From Macrocystis pyrifera (Eukaryota; Sar; Phaeophyceae; Laminariales; Laminariaceae), in NCBI GenBank assembly GCA_031763025.1, contig JASSKH010000021.1, positions 10,810,776 to 10,874,775 of the forward strand: DNA of 64,000 bases. The letters run 5' to 3'. The notes below the pieces were generated by a model. The model saw only the letters and a list, made by a program, of their open reading frames with translations, had not been told where the DNA came from and ran no database searches. A program made the position numbers and the translations under genes. Positions within the stretch are counted from its first letter, which is position 1; each line of letters starts with the position of its first letter. This document shows positions 33,250-45,480 of the stretch, in pieces.

Positions 33250-35198
33250 AACTGGATATGGAAAAACGAGTACGCACCTAGGAGGTGGAGATAAGGAGTA
33301 GTAGTAAACTTATTCAAGAAAGGAGATAAGGCTGACCCGGGGAACTATAGAGGGATATCGCTACTAAGCACAGTAGGCAAAACATTTTGTAAGATTTTGA
33401 ACGATAAAATGGGAACGATGATGGAGAAGGAAGACAAAATAAGCGAAGGGCAAGCAGAGGGTTTAGGCCAAACCGTAGCTGCGTAGACCCTGTGTACACC
33501 TTAGGTAAGATTATTCAAGGTAGGAAAGACGCGGGACTAACAACGTGTTGTTTGTTTCTAGGTGTGCAGAATTTACCGATCTCACCTTATCTTCGCTACA
33601 AACAACTACTGCGCATTTCTTGACGTTCGCCGTCACCCTCCATTTTATGGTGTATTGTAGCGCCTTCTCTATTTGTTTCTGCACTCCTTCGGGTGTTTCT
33701 GATATCCCCACGAAGTCATCGGCAAACATCAATCCCGACACCGTGTCTTCCCCTACCGTGACTCCCTGCCTTGCTGCCTCGACTGCTGCTATCAGGTCGT
33801 TAATACATATCTTGAACAGGTTAGGTGACAACGTATACCCCTGTGCAACTCCTTGTAAAATATCAACATACTTCGATATTTCCCCGTCCAGCATCACAGC
33901 ACTTGTTGCGCATTCCGTCATCTTTCTCATCATTCTCCACGTCTTTCCTCTGATTCCTATTTCCCACAGTTTTTCCTCAATCCATTTCTCCATACTATGT
34001 CGTAGGCTTTCTTTTGAGTTGGAAGTGGGGAGAAGATGAATTGTCGATCGTAGACCAGTATACACACCTTGGCGTAGAGATCTCAAAAGACTGCTCTTGG
34101 GATACACATATAGCAAAAGTAATAGGAAAGGGTAAAGCACAAGTAGGCAAGATGGATGCGATCCTAACACACTCGCACCTTGACACTAGGATTAAGAGAT
34201 GTATCTTGATGAATGTGATAGTACCAAAGCTAAAATATGCAGGAGAAGTATGGGAAGGCAACGCGAAACTCGTAAAACAGTTGGAAACAGTACAAATGAC
34301 AGCAGTTAAAAAAATCCTCAGATGCTCAAGTACGACTAGTAACACAGTAATAAGAGCAGAACTGGGAATGCACCCACTCAAGACAAATAGAGACATGAGA
34401 AAGTCGAACTGGCAATATAAAGTAAGGAACATGCCAAAAAAGAGGTTGCCAGCCATAGTTGAAAGCGCTGTATGGGAGAAAGTAACAAAAGGGCGAGCTG
34501 GAATAAGGTGGGATGGCGTAGTTGAGAAAGTATGGAAGGATATAGGGGGGAAAACCAAGCAGAGATGATGTCCGCCGGGAAGTTTGGGAGCTACAAGGCA
34601 GAAGGAGAAGAATGGATAGAAAGAAGGGAAAGGCTAGCGCTAAGAAACAAGGTGGGATCGGAAAAACACTTGAGAGATATACGGGGGATTGAGGGAAGGA
34701 ATAGGAATGAAAACGTATTTGCATGGCCCAATGGACTTCGTTAAAAAACGCTGAAACTGCGCTTTCGTGTAGGGGACCTGAACCTGCCAGAAAGAAGAAA
34801 GAGATCTACCAGTAACCGGGAGGAGGAGGAAGTAGATGCACAGATGTGCCCGTGTGGCAAAGCAGTAGAGAGTAGGAGAATGTGAAATATACAAGGAGGA
34901 ACGGGACGTGTTAGAAGAGGAGATGAGGGAAATAGACGAATGTGACATGGAGGAGTTTGATACATTTAATAGCAGCGCAAAAACTATCGCTATCCTAGGA
35001 GAGAGATGGTGGCCACAGGCGGCCAGACAGGAAGGGGATAAGAGTAGCAAAAAGTTCATATGTAATTTATGGAAGCAACGTAAAGAGCGCCCAATTGTTG
35101 GAGGTGTCTCTATTAGGAATAGGAACCGTGCTCCGTCTCGAAAGGAATGCATGGTCAATGGTCAAATGACTAAGGCAAGCAACAAATGAGTACCCCCC
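33250..35198 (+). mobile_element. Dead non-LTR retrotransposon (LINE) fragment with an inverted core
   Basis: Forward part 1 (33250-33567) codes the reverse-transcriptase start (FKKGDKADPGNYRGISLLST, then TLGKIIQGRKDAG). Bases 33568-34011 are inverted: on the minus strand they continue with KAYDIVW, GVAQGYTLSPNLFKI and the catalytic-site region GLMFADDFVGISE. Forward part 2 (34013-35189) resumes with VDQYTHLGVEISKDC and ends with a CPCG(K)AV zinc-finger-like region and a terminal VNGQMTKASNK before TGA. The catalytic Y/F-A-D-D is present as FADD. Several single-base frameshifts and stops mean no intact protein. The 3' end is ACAAATGAGTACCCCCC, the same tail type as the short elements nearby. 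The 5' end is missing. Confidence 0.85.
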
Positions 35199-35202
35199 TC
35201 CT

Positions 35203-35718
35203 ATACCTGGTATATATATAGGTTGAGTTGCGACGACGCTGTAAAACACGCCTCTCACTGCATGAGCTAGACAGCCATGGTACCGTTTGTTGTTTTTGTG
35301 TTTTTTGGCGGTTACCACGGCTGGCGGTCAAGTTAGATCATTTTTGTGCGGGGAGAGCCTTTACTCCACACAAGGGGGATGATCGTATCACATAGTGTGT
35401 ATATGGTAGGGCACCCACGAGGCATTTACATAGTAAACCATTGCTGTCTCTGGAAGTGGCCACACCAAAAATTAAATCAATTCATTGATGCTGTCATCCA
35501 TATGCAAGAAAATCCGCCTCTAAAGCGGTTCTTAGTAGTATGCAGCTCACCCTTCATGCGACTCGCCGGACACCTCACGGCGCTTCGCGCTTGGTGCAAG
35601 CAATGTCTACCTGGTCGGTGAAAACCCGACGTGCTCCGTCCCGGCAATGTAGGGATGCGCGGGTCTATGGTCATACGATTACGGCCATGCATGAGATCGA
35701 GTACACCTCCCCCCCGTA
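35203..35718 (+). mobile_element. Poly(C)-tailed short element (SINE-like), fullest copy
   Basis: About 515 bp. Block order: TTGAGTTGCGACGACGCTGT, CACTGCATGAGCTAGACAGC, CGGTTACCACGGCTGGCGGT, GGGGGATGATCGTATCACAT, GTCTCTGGAAGTGGCCACAC, ATGCAGCTCACCCTTCATGC, CGTGCTCCGTCCCGGCAATG, CATACGATTACGGCCATGCA, then TGAGATCGAGTACACC and poly(C). It starts immediately after the tail of the LINE at 33250-35198. No coding capacity. Its end, GAGTACACCCC, resembles the LINE end. Confidence 0.75.
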
Positions 35719-35721
35719 CTG

Positions 35722-36024
35722 CCATTGCTGTCTCTGGAAGTGGCCACACCGGGAATTAAATTAACTCGTTGAAGCTGTCATCCATATGCAAGTCCGCCTC
35801 ACAAGTGATTCTTCGTAGGATGCAGCTCACCCTTCATGCGACTCGCCGGACACCTCACGGCGCTTCGCGCTTGGTCCAAGCAATGTCTGTCTGGTCGTTG
35901 AAAACCCGACGTGCTCCGTCCCGGCATTGTAGGGATGCAAGAGTCTATGGATACGACTATGGTCATGCATGATATCGAGTACATCCCTCCTATCGAGTAC
36001 CCCCCCCCCCCCCCCCCCCCCCCC
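35722..36024 (+). mobile_element. Poly(C)-tailed short element, 5'-truncated copy with a long C run
   Basis: Starts at the GTCTCTGGAAGTGGCCACAC block, so it is 5' truncated relative to 35203-35718. It ends in two tails: GAGTACATCCCTCCTATC, then GAGTA and about 24 C (36001-36024). Confidence 0.75.
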
Positions 36025-36029
36025 AAAAC

Positions 36030-36260
36030 TCCCGCCTTCCATATATAGGGCTATTTCAAGAAAAACAGTTTCAGAAGTATCCCTGTCCAAGGTCCGACTT
36101 CCTGACCCCCCCATGCCCAAACCCCCGTCCCATCACCCGCCTTCCATATTCCTCCCGACCGTTTCGACAAACAGGCTGCTGAAGTGGACAGATCCAAGCT
36201 CAGTCTTCATATCTCCCCGTCCCCCAACCCGCCTCAACTCCCACCTTCCTTACCCCGCCC
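36030..36260 (-). pseudogene. Two weak copies resembling a CobW-gene exon 6 donor edge
   Basis: On the minus strand about 36105-36045 and 36215-36155 read like GAAGTCGGACCTTGGACAGG with CTGTTTTTCTTGAA, comparable to the junction at 46061-46145 of the CobW-like gene. A third lies at 41828-41895. Similarity is about 60-70 percent by eye over 55 bases, so homology is likely but not certain. No open frame. Confidence 0.35.
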
Positions 36261-36269
36261 CCGTATAAA

Positions 36270-36470
36270 CGTCTCACACCGCTTCGCACTTGGTACAAGC
36301 AATGTCTGCCTGATCGGTGAAAACCCGACGTGCTCCGTCCCCGCAATGCAGGGATGTGAGGGTCTGTGGACATACGTCTACGGCCATGCACGACATGAGT
36401 ACGCTCCCCACCCCTCCCCACGACTACGGCCATGCATGACATGAATATGTATAACACCCCCCCTTGCTGG
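36270..36470 (+). mobile_element. Poly(C)-tailed short element, fragment
   Basis: Starts within the CTCACACCGCTTCGCACTTG block and ends CATGCACGACATGAGTACG followed by a C-rich tail, then a second tail fragment (CATGCATGACATG to ACACCCCCC). Beyond it, 36470-37320 is unremarkable except for a duplicated CTCAACACAAGACAGCACTA block (37110-37215). Confidence 0.65.
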
Positions 36471-37324
36471 CTCTATATTGCATTGTGGCGCAGGGCAAGG
36501 GTTGCCCTCCTGTTCCCTAGGTGCTATCATTTCATACAAGGTTGGGCGGAGGTATGGAAATTCTCTCTCGACATACGTATTTGGTAGGTAGAATTTTGCT
36601 TGTTTGAAGATGCTGCTGTTGCCGCTATTTTTTGTTCCTTGCGTGGGTGTTCAGAAGAAGTGATAGCAGCAGGAGATACCAGGCATGCTTATACCGTAGA
36701 CGCTGACCACCCGACCCGAACCCGAACCTGAACCCGAACGCTATGGGGTGACCTGTGCTTGGATGCAAAAAGGTACCGCGGGTTTGTAAGAGAAGTCAGT
36801 AGTATCACTGTTGTCTTGCTTTGGCCTGGTGTAGAAGGGTAGGTTGTCTGTCGTCCTCTGTTGTCGTGGGGCGTTTGACTCTTTTGTCGCAGTAGGCCTT
36901 TTTTTTTTCTTGGAAATAATTATTGTTTAGTCGGCCTTTTTTTTCTTGGAAATAATGATTGTTTTCCTTCAGTCTTTCTTCCTGGGGATTTTTATGAGCG
37001 ATGGACGACGAAACTCTTCCTTCATGCCGCACATTGTCGGACGGGAGATTGCTGGCCTCATTATATGGACACTATGGACACTTAATTGCTGTATTTTTCT
37101 ACCTGTTGTCTCAACACAAGACAGCACTAAAGTACAACACCCTACACGAAACTCACACACATACACGTGCGTGTGCACTTTTTCTAACTGTTCTGTTCTC
37201 TCAACACAAGACAGCACTATACACGTACAACACCCTCCACGAAACTTAGATACATATACGTGCGTGTGCACGTAGAACATGCGTTTACACGTACAGCAGT
37301 AGTATTAATAGTAGTATTTTATAG

Positions 37325-38400
37325 TCACAATGTTTACCCCCAATTTTGCGATTTTTTCATCGTTTTTATTTGTTTTCTGCGATCATCTCGCTCAGTTTGA
37401 ATTATTTTCCATTTTTTTTGTGGAGTTTTGATCGATAGATTTTTTTATTTTTCGCCTTTTTTTTTTCGTTTTCGTATATCGTTCGCATGTTTACCGATCC
37501 TTAACGTTCTTCCGTAGAGTCTCGTCCTGCTTGTGTGATTGTTCGTATGCGAGCTCGCAGTGCGCAGGTATAGTCCGGAACTATAGAAGAGGACCCACGT
37601 AAAGCACCGCTTGCATGTTCGTTTTCGAAGAGTTCACAACGGTTACCCCACTTTTGTGATTTTTTCATCGTTTTTATCCGTTTTTTTTTTTTTTCGCGAT
37701 TATCACGCTCAGTTTTGATTATTTTCCTTTCTTTTATGGATTTTTGGTCAATCGTTTTTATCTAGTTTTTGCTCGTTTTTCGTTTCCGTTTTTTTTGCCG
37801 ATTCTTGACGTTTTCCTCTGTTCGTCCATTTTTGGTATTTATGTCATTCATGTGGTACTTGTTGAGAAATATGAGCTACGCTTGACTATTGGCATGAGTT
37901 GTAGAAGGGGACGCACGTAAAAAAAAACACCGCTTGAATGTTCACTTTCGAAGAATTTACGATGCTTACCCCATTTTTGCGATTTTTTCATCGTTTATAT
38001 CCGTTTTTCACGAATATCTTGCTCAGTTTTGATTATTTTCCATTTTTTTTCGAGTTATGGTCGATCAATTTTTTCGATGTTTTTGCTTTTTGTTTTGTTT
38101 TCGTTTTCGTTTTTTTTCGCCGATTCTTATCGTTTTTCCTCGGTTTCGTCCGTTTATGCGATTTTTTTATTGTTTTTAAACGTTTTTTTGCGAATCCGTC
38201 GCTCAGTTTTTATTATTTTCCATTTTTGTTTGGAGTTTTGGTCGATCATTTTTTTTCAATTTTTCCGTCTTTTTTTTTTTTTTTTAGTTTTCGTTTTTTT
38301 TGCCCATTCTCAACGTTTTTCCTTGGTTTTGTATTTTTTTGGAATTTTTCTCATTCGTGAAGTGTTTGTTCAGAAATATAAGTTATTCCTATGATCACGT
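37325..38400. repeat. T-rich tandem units of about 310-320 bp
   Basis: Landmarks GCGATTTTTTCATCGTTTTT, CGCTCAGTTTTGATTATTTT and GCCGATTCTTGACGTTTT recur at about 37350, 37660, 37980 and, less complete, 38160. Units also share GAATGTTC.CTTTCGAAGA at their borders. The Phe-rich open frames (up to 140 codons) are artefacts of T-richness. Confidence 0.7.
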
Positions 38401-38439
38401 ACGAAAAAGGGCGGAAAGAAAAAAAAATCTCCGTCCCCT

Positions 38440-39010
38440 GTCATGTAATAATTTTCTGCCTTATTGGAACACCTTGCACCGGTCAAAAAAAAAAAAACTA
38501 ACAGCAGAGCTCTCTCAGCTTCGTACGCTGCCCGCCCGTCTCGTGACCACCTCACCACCGATTCGGTCCGGGTAAAGCTTTCCTCCCTCTCTGCCGCAGT
38601 GAGCCCCGTCGCCCGCCTCGCGTGAAGCCCCGGTGCTCACCGTGGCCCTCGTTCGCCAGCTCGGTAAAGTTGGTGCTCAGACTGCGTCGCTCTCTCTTTG
38701 AACTTTAGTTTGGTGCCAAAAATAAGTGCACCGCTTAAATTTTATTGTGATATCAAAACGACCCTTTTAGACTCGTACATGGTATAAGCGGAGTCTCACA
38801 AGGAGGCCAGACAAAGACCATTCGTGCTTCCCTCGTGCCTCGAGGCACACGCGACGCCTAGCCACGAAAACGGCGACCGCGCTCTTTGCAACCCCCCCTC
38901 TACCCGCCGACACCCGCTGACACCGGCGACGGCGCCGGGCTCGCCCGCGGTGCCGTGCTCTGAGTACACGCGCGCGCACGAAACGAAATAAAATTTCTTC
39001 AGAAATATAA
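38440..39010 (+). repeat. Dispersed repeat, inverted partner of 54170-54720
   Basis: Two segments, 38480-38640 (GAGCTCTCTCAGCTTCGTAC, GCCCGTCGCCCGCCTCGCGT) and 38790-39000 (CTCGAGGCACACGCGACGCC, ACACCCGCTGACACC), recur in reverse complement at 54500-54690 and 54180-54360 with the same order and spacing. A mobile element of at least 550 bp is likely; no protein is encoded. Farther on, 39010-39450 holds two copies of GAAAA(C/T)GGTA(T/C)ACCTTGACA with TAATCTAACTTGGGTTTGGT. Confidence 0.7.
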
Positions 39011-39454
39011 GCCACGCTTGACTCGTACCTGGTATGTTCGTATGAATACGAGTACAAAAAGGCGCTTGTATTCTTGAACACGGTTTTTGTTCGCAATACA
39101 CCAGACCTTGCTTTGTTACCAGAAAACGGTATACCTTGACATAAAACGTCATCTACCTTGGGTTTGGTGTGCCCTGATCACCTCGCTTTACTTTTTCGTA
39201 CCGTAAACTGCGAAAAATATAATGACGTACCCTTTTTTATTATTTTTGCGACTTGGACGGACATGGATGTTTCACCAGAAAATGGTACACCTTGACAGAA
39301 AACGTAATCTAACTTGGGTTTGGTGTACCCTTACTTCCTGGTGTTCATGTTTTGTACCGTAAACTGGCAAAAAAATCACTGTTGTACCGTTTTTGTTATT
39401 TTTCCGTTAGAACACGTTTTTATTTTGCTTCTAGATATCCTAGGTAAACTAGGG

Positions 39455-40632
39455 AATACCTGGTATATATAGGTTGGGTTGGCGTCGGTTGGCGACGAAG
39501 CTGTAAAACACGCCTCTCACTACGTGAGCTAGACAGCCAGGGTACGGATTTTTTTTTTTTTGGCGGTTACCACGGCTGGCAGTCAAGTCAGATCATTTTT
39601 GTGCGGGGAGAAGCATCCCTCCGCACAAGGGGGATGATCGTATCACGTAGTGAGTATATGGTGAGGCACCCACGAGGCAGTTACATAGTAAACCCATTGC
39701 TGTCTCTGGAAGTGGCCACACCGGAAATTAAATCAATATATATTGATGCTGTCATCCATATGCAAGCAAATCCGCCTCTAAAGCAGTTCTTAGTAGGATG
39801 CAGTTCACCCTTCATGCGACTCGCTCAACACCTTACGGCGCTTCGCGCTTGGTGCGAGCAAGGTCTGTCTGGTCGGTGAAACCCGACGTGCTTCGTCCCG
39901 GTATTGTAGGGATACGAGGGTCTATGGTCATACGACTACGGCCATGCATGATAATGAGTACACACCCCCCCCCCCCCCCCCCCTTATTATATATGGGTTG
40001 GGTTGGCGTCGGTTGGCAACGACACTGTAAAACATGCCGCTCACTACGTGAGCTAGACATCCAGGGTACAGTTTTTTTTTTTTTTTTTTTTTTTTTGGTT
40101 GTCGCCCACTGCTGGTCGTCGAGTTAGATCATTTGTGCGAAGTAAAGAACCTTTGTTGTGACCACAGAACTTGTATCTCTCTAGGATTGAAGAATCGGCA
40201 CGGACACTGGTTGTGCTGGATGTCGACGGGTAGAAAGAACGGTTTAATGTGAAGAAAAAAAAAAACAACAAGGGAATTGATCGTATCACGTAGTGTTTAA
40301 GGTAAGGCACCGAAGAGGCAGTTACATAGTACTCTCATTGCTGTTTCTGGAAGTGGCCACACCGGAAATTAAACTAACTCATTGAAGCTGTCATCCATAT
40401 GCAAGTCCGCCTCACAAGCGGTTCTTAGTAGGATGCAGCTCACCCTTCATGCGACTCGCCGGACACCTCACGGCGCTTCGCGCTTGGTGCAAACAATGTC
40501 TGCCTGGTCGGTGAGAACCCGACATGCTCCGTCCCGGCATTGTAGGGATGCGAGGGTGTATGGTCATACGACTATGGCCATGCATGAGATCGAGTACATC
40601 CCTCCTATCGAGTACACCCCCCCCCCCCCCCC
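39455..40632 (+). mobile_element. Two further poly(C)-tailed elements, one broken by a foreign block
   Basis: 39455-39985 is a full-length-like copy ending TAATGAGTACACACC and 17 C. A second copy starts at 39988 with TATATGGGTTGGGTTGGCGT, is interrupted at about 40145-40260 by a block also found at 62022-62118 (CACAGAACTTGTATCTCT, GTTGTGCTGGATGTCGACGG), then resumes and ends at 40583-40632 with a double tail. Confidence 0.7.
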
Positions 40633-40639
40633 ACCCCTC

Positions 40640-41095
40640 CCCCTTGCTTGCTCTAGAAGTGGTCACATAGGGGAAAATGATCCCTCGACGCTGTCACTCA
40701 TATTCAAGAAGGTCCGCCTCGCAAGCAGAACCTATGTACGTCGTAGGACGCAGCTCACCCTTCATACGACTCGCCGAACACCTCATGTTTCGCATCGAGC
40801 TGGGTGCAATCAATCAATCAATGTTTGCCTGGTGCTTTAAACAAAACACGTCACGCTCCGTCGCGGTATTGTAGGGACGCAGGGGTGTATGGTCACACCA
40901 CTAAAGTCATGCGTGACAACGAGTGCTCGGCGCAAGCAATGTCTGCCTGGCGGATGAAAAAACCCGACGCGCCCCGTGTCTCTGCATTGCACGGATGCAA
41001 GGGTTCCATGGTCATACGACTACGGCCGCCGATCATGATAATGAGTACACACACACAACCCCATCCCATTCCTTTTCCCCCACCCCTATTCCGCC
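40640..41095 (+). mobile_element. Diverged poly(C)-tailed elements
   Basis: Blocks CCGCCTCGCAAGCAG, GACGCAGCTCACCCTTCATA and CATACGACTACGGCCG occur in family order but with many changes. The tail has become ACACACACAACCCC. At 40813 ATCAATCAATCAATG marks a small microsatellite. Confidence 0.55.
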
Positions 41096-41242
41096 GCCGG
41101 TAATCCTCATGGACGTGTGCTCTATGGTCGGGTCCCACCTCCTCTCTTTTTTTTCTGTGGCTCTTCTCACTTGGGAGAGCTTTGCACCTCAAGCCCCCCC
41201 CCAAAAACAAAAAGTTCGAGAAAAAAAATAAAAAAAAAAATA

Positions 41243-41332
41243 ACTCTTTTAGAGCTGCAGTCCCGTTTCGGAGACAAACCACTCAAATTTTAAGTAGTTT
41301 GTCCCCGAACGGGACTGCAGCCCTAAAAGACT
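41243..41332. mobile_element. Hairpin MITE with GCAGTCCCGTTTnGG arms
   Basis: Arms TTTTAGAGCTGCAGTCCCGT and ACGGGACTGCAGCCCTAAAA enclose about 15 bases, with GGAGACAAAC/GTTTGTCCCC inside. Related, more decayed copies lie at about 47512-47630, 51878-51985, 55190-55230 and 61565-61650. No coding. Confidence 0.7.
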
Positions 41333-41954
41333 TAACCCGGTGAAGAACGCAGTGGCCTTATTAATTAACCCGCACGTAATTAGGTGTATCACACGAACAA
41401 AATTGTCAAAAAAAAAAAAAAAAAACATCTCAATGATACAATCGTTGGTTCTATTTTCCTCGGTCGAGGAGCCCGTTTATGAACAAAAACAAAGCGGCCA
41501 AAATACGGTATACCGTAAATAGGTAAAGGGCGCTGAGTCCGCGCAGGGCATGTAGGGTGCGATCGTTTTGGAGCGCCATTGATAGTCTTCTCGACGACGG
41601 TGAAGCTGCTAAAAAAAAATCCAACAACGATTTTTCGGAAGGAGGCTCTCGGCCAGCTCTTTCCGGAAACGCCTCCTTTGTTCGGTATTGGCAACCCTCT
41701 AGTTCTGGAAAAAAAAAAAATCGAGCGCTACAAAACGATCGCACCCTCTGCTGTGCGAACCCAACGCCCTTGACGGTGCACATCTTGTCGTGGCATGGCT
41801 CTCTATTCCCTCTTATCAACCCCCTTTTCACCAATTCAAGAGAAACAGTTGCAGAAGTGGACGTGTCCCAGCTCCGTTCTCATGACTCCCCGCGCCATCT
41901 CGACCACCCCCGGCCAAGCTTCGACAAGAGACACCGCCCCTCCCACCGCGTACC

Positions 41955-44900
41955 TCAACACGGCGCCCTCCTCCCCCCCCCAGTTCCGCTTACGAGCACG
42001 CCTTCCTGGGACGTTAGAAAAACCCTTGTTTTTTTGTTGGTGGGGTCGCCTGTGGTGGTAGCGGTGTTGATTGAGGTGTTACTGCCGTTGTCCTTGCTGT
42101 TCTCGCTTGTTGGTGTGCTCGTGTTGTTGCTGTTGACCGCGCGGAGAATGGCCCGGTTGACAGCGTCTAGGTTTACCCCAAACTTCAGGCACAGCTGGAC
42201 AAACAAAGCAAAAATCGACGTGTGATTGGTTGGAGGACGGTTGATATATTGATTTATTGGTTGAATGGTTGAGTGATTCATTTGATGCTTTGGATGGTTG
42301 GTTGGCTGGCTGGTTGGTTGATTGATTGATTGATTAAAAAACTATTACGGGGGACCATACTGTAGTTAATAGGACCAACTTTTATTAGTAAAAATAGGTA
42401 AATGTATAGGTTTTTATGTACACCATAGGTCCTGTTAACTGTGGACCCCCGTAAATAGTATCCGTGTACAATATTCCCGTGATTTCCACCTCTTACCACT
42501 TGATTGAGCGAAGTGCTGTAACAGTCCGCCTGGTCAAGCGAAACAGCAGTTAAACCATCCCCAACCCGACCCAATCCACCAAGCCCAACCGAACCCGACC
42601 AGACACTTCCCAACCCAACCCAACCCAATACAACCCAACCCTGACCGCTAACCTAACCCAGCTTTAACCCCCAATCCAACTCAACCCAACCCAACCCAAC
42701 GGCCTAGCCTACGCCGTCTAATCTCAACGGTACATTATTCCCGTAACTTCCCATCATACCTGCGAAAGCGGGATGGGGTAAACCGATGTTTTACCCAAAA
42801 TCATTATCGAAATCAACCTAAAATAAAAAAAAGTCAAAGTCAACCCGAATCGAAATCGAAATCAACCCAAAATCGAAATCGAAACCAACCCAAAACCTGC
42901 GATCGAATCTCTCAAACAGGTCAATCAAATCTGCCCGTCACATTTCCGTCCAACGGTCTAATCTCAATACCTGCGCAGCCGTGACGCCGTAAACACCTTG
43001 GCCGGTGAACCTGAACCGCACGACGTTCGGAGGGCACGCAGGCTCAGCCTTTCGGGGCACCGCGTCGAACATGGGGTCTTCTGCCAACAGCTCCATCAAA
43101 CGCCCGATCTCTTCTTCTTCCTCCTCGCTGTTGCGTTTGTTGGTACTGCCCTTGTCGAGGCGGCTTACGTCCATTCTGCCCGCAAGCAATTCAATGACAA
43201 TGTGGCGTTGTTACAGAAAAAAAACGACTACTGAAAAAGCGGCTAAAACGCCCTTTCCGTGGGTGCGTTTCGGAAAAAAGTTAGGAAGATTAAACTACCA
43301 TAACGACAGCGTTATCGGGCTTAAATTCGAGCACGGCGTTGGAAGATCAACCGAGAACAACTTGAAGAAGTCGCATAATTGTGAGAAAAATCGGAAGAAG
43401 TCCTCTGTTTTCCTGCTCGCTTTTCAGTGAAACAAGAACGTTAAAATCAGAGAAGGAACAAAAAGAAGCAGAAAACGACGCCGCTAGGGAGAGGCAGGAA
43501 CATTGCTACCGTTCGGCCCTGCATTTCTTGCTGCGGTGCAGGCATAGGCGGTTAAGGTTCGGCGATGTGGGGAGGAGGAGGGGGGTGCACTCGATGGAGA
43601 GATGTACTCGATCTCATGCATGGCCGTAGTCGTATGACCACAGACCCTGGCATCCCTGCAATGCCGGGACGGAGCATGTCGGGTTTTCACCGACCAGGCA
43701 GACATTGCTAATTGCACCAAGCGCGAAGGACGGGGGGGTACTCATTTGTTGTTCGCCTTAGTCGTTTGACCGTTGACCACGCTTCCAGTTCGAGACGGAG
43801 CACCGCTCCTACTCCTTACAGAGAGCTACCCTCAACATTTCGACGCTCATTAAGCCTTTGCCATACAGTACAGGCGGAGTGGGGGGGGGGGGGGGTCGGG
43901 ATGGCAGGTGATGTAAGGAGTAGGGGTGGAGGGTGGGAAGGGTTACGGGTGAGGGGTGGGGGGGACGGGGGGGAGAGGCTCACCTGGAGACAGACGAGTC
44001 GGTGAGGGGTGGGGGGGGGGACGGGGGGGAGAGGCTCACCTGGAGACAGACGAGTCGACGCGCATGCCTTCCAATGCAGCCGAAATCCCTGGGAGGTCCA
44101 TCCCCACGCCGATCACGACCAGGTACTGGCTCATCGGCCCCTCCCATTTACCGTCGCTTTCGAAGGCAAGGCGACGCCTTCCGCTCATGTTGAACACCGA
44201 CCTGACCAAGGAAAACCCATCACGTACCAACATATATACCAGGTACCTATGTTGACCTTTTCGAGAGAGCACAGGCATTCAGTGACCAATTTCACCCGAA
44301 AGAGTCACCAAAACAACGATAACTCTTCCTGCTGTAAGTAAATCGTCTAGGGGCAGCAGCGTGAGGGCTCAGTAGCACGGGTGTAAATATTGGGTCATGC
44401 CGCCGCCGTGCGGTGCAACTCCTGGCATTCAACCATTGCCACCCGGACACCATGTTGCAGAATACCATCCCCCAATCACGTAGCGGCCGTTGCTGTAATC
44501 ATACAGTAGTCACTTTTTACCGACAATTTCCGCTCTCAAATCCATCTACCCTGTGTTCAGTCAGAACGAGAAACAAACCAAATGACACATAATATATATC
44601 AGGTATATCAGGAACATATTAATTACCTAATGACACATAATATATATATCAGGTATATCAGGTATATATTATGTACCTAATGATACATAATATATATACC
44701 AGGTATATCAGGTATATATTATGTACATATTTCACGTATGTTTACTTGAGTTCAGTCCGATGCCTGTGACTCATGAAAACAAATTGGGGCGTCGTGTTTT
44801 TTTCTTGTTTAGCGTACCCCGGACCTACACTGAAATCATCCTTCCCTGGCCTAGCGGCCCTCGCTGCTTTCAGTCCAACCCTTTCGGTGCCGTCGTGGCT

Positions 44901-45178
44901 TTGGGGGGGTGTTTTCGAGTGCGGCGGGAATTCGTTTTCATGTTCGTTCTTTTTTTTTTGCTTCGAACGAATACGGTCTGCAATTAGGCAGCTACACAGT
45001 CTTGCCTCATTTGCCTATTTACTGCAGTAGTGATGGCCCGTACCTTGTGAGTCTGTCTTCGTCAAACGCCAGGATTCCCTTCACCCGCACTACACCCGCT
45101 GGCATGCCATAGCAAACCCAATCTTGAAACCTTCAGTAGCGATCGATACAGACAGACAGACAGACAGACAGACAGACG

Positions 45179-45212
<34 letters not shown>

Positions 45213-45409
45213 AACAGACAGATGACAGGCAGGCATGCGGTGCAGTTAGAAATAAACACCGATTAGGTCGATCCCATGGCGAAGTACTGTAGCTCTCCGT
45301 CTATATTTGTTTGGGCCCGTTTCGTCTCGTGATCACGGGCTAGAGTTACGCGACGTATGCCTCGTATGGGTTTGTGCAAAACAACACCAATCCCACAACG
45401 ATGACATAC

Positions 45410-45480
<71 letters not shown>

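Noticed and set aside
35640..35720. 5S rRNA-like start (ACTACGGCCATGC) in the poly(C)-tailed element
   Set aside because: Only about 12 bases resemble 5S; the rest of the 5S sequence and its internal promoter are missing.
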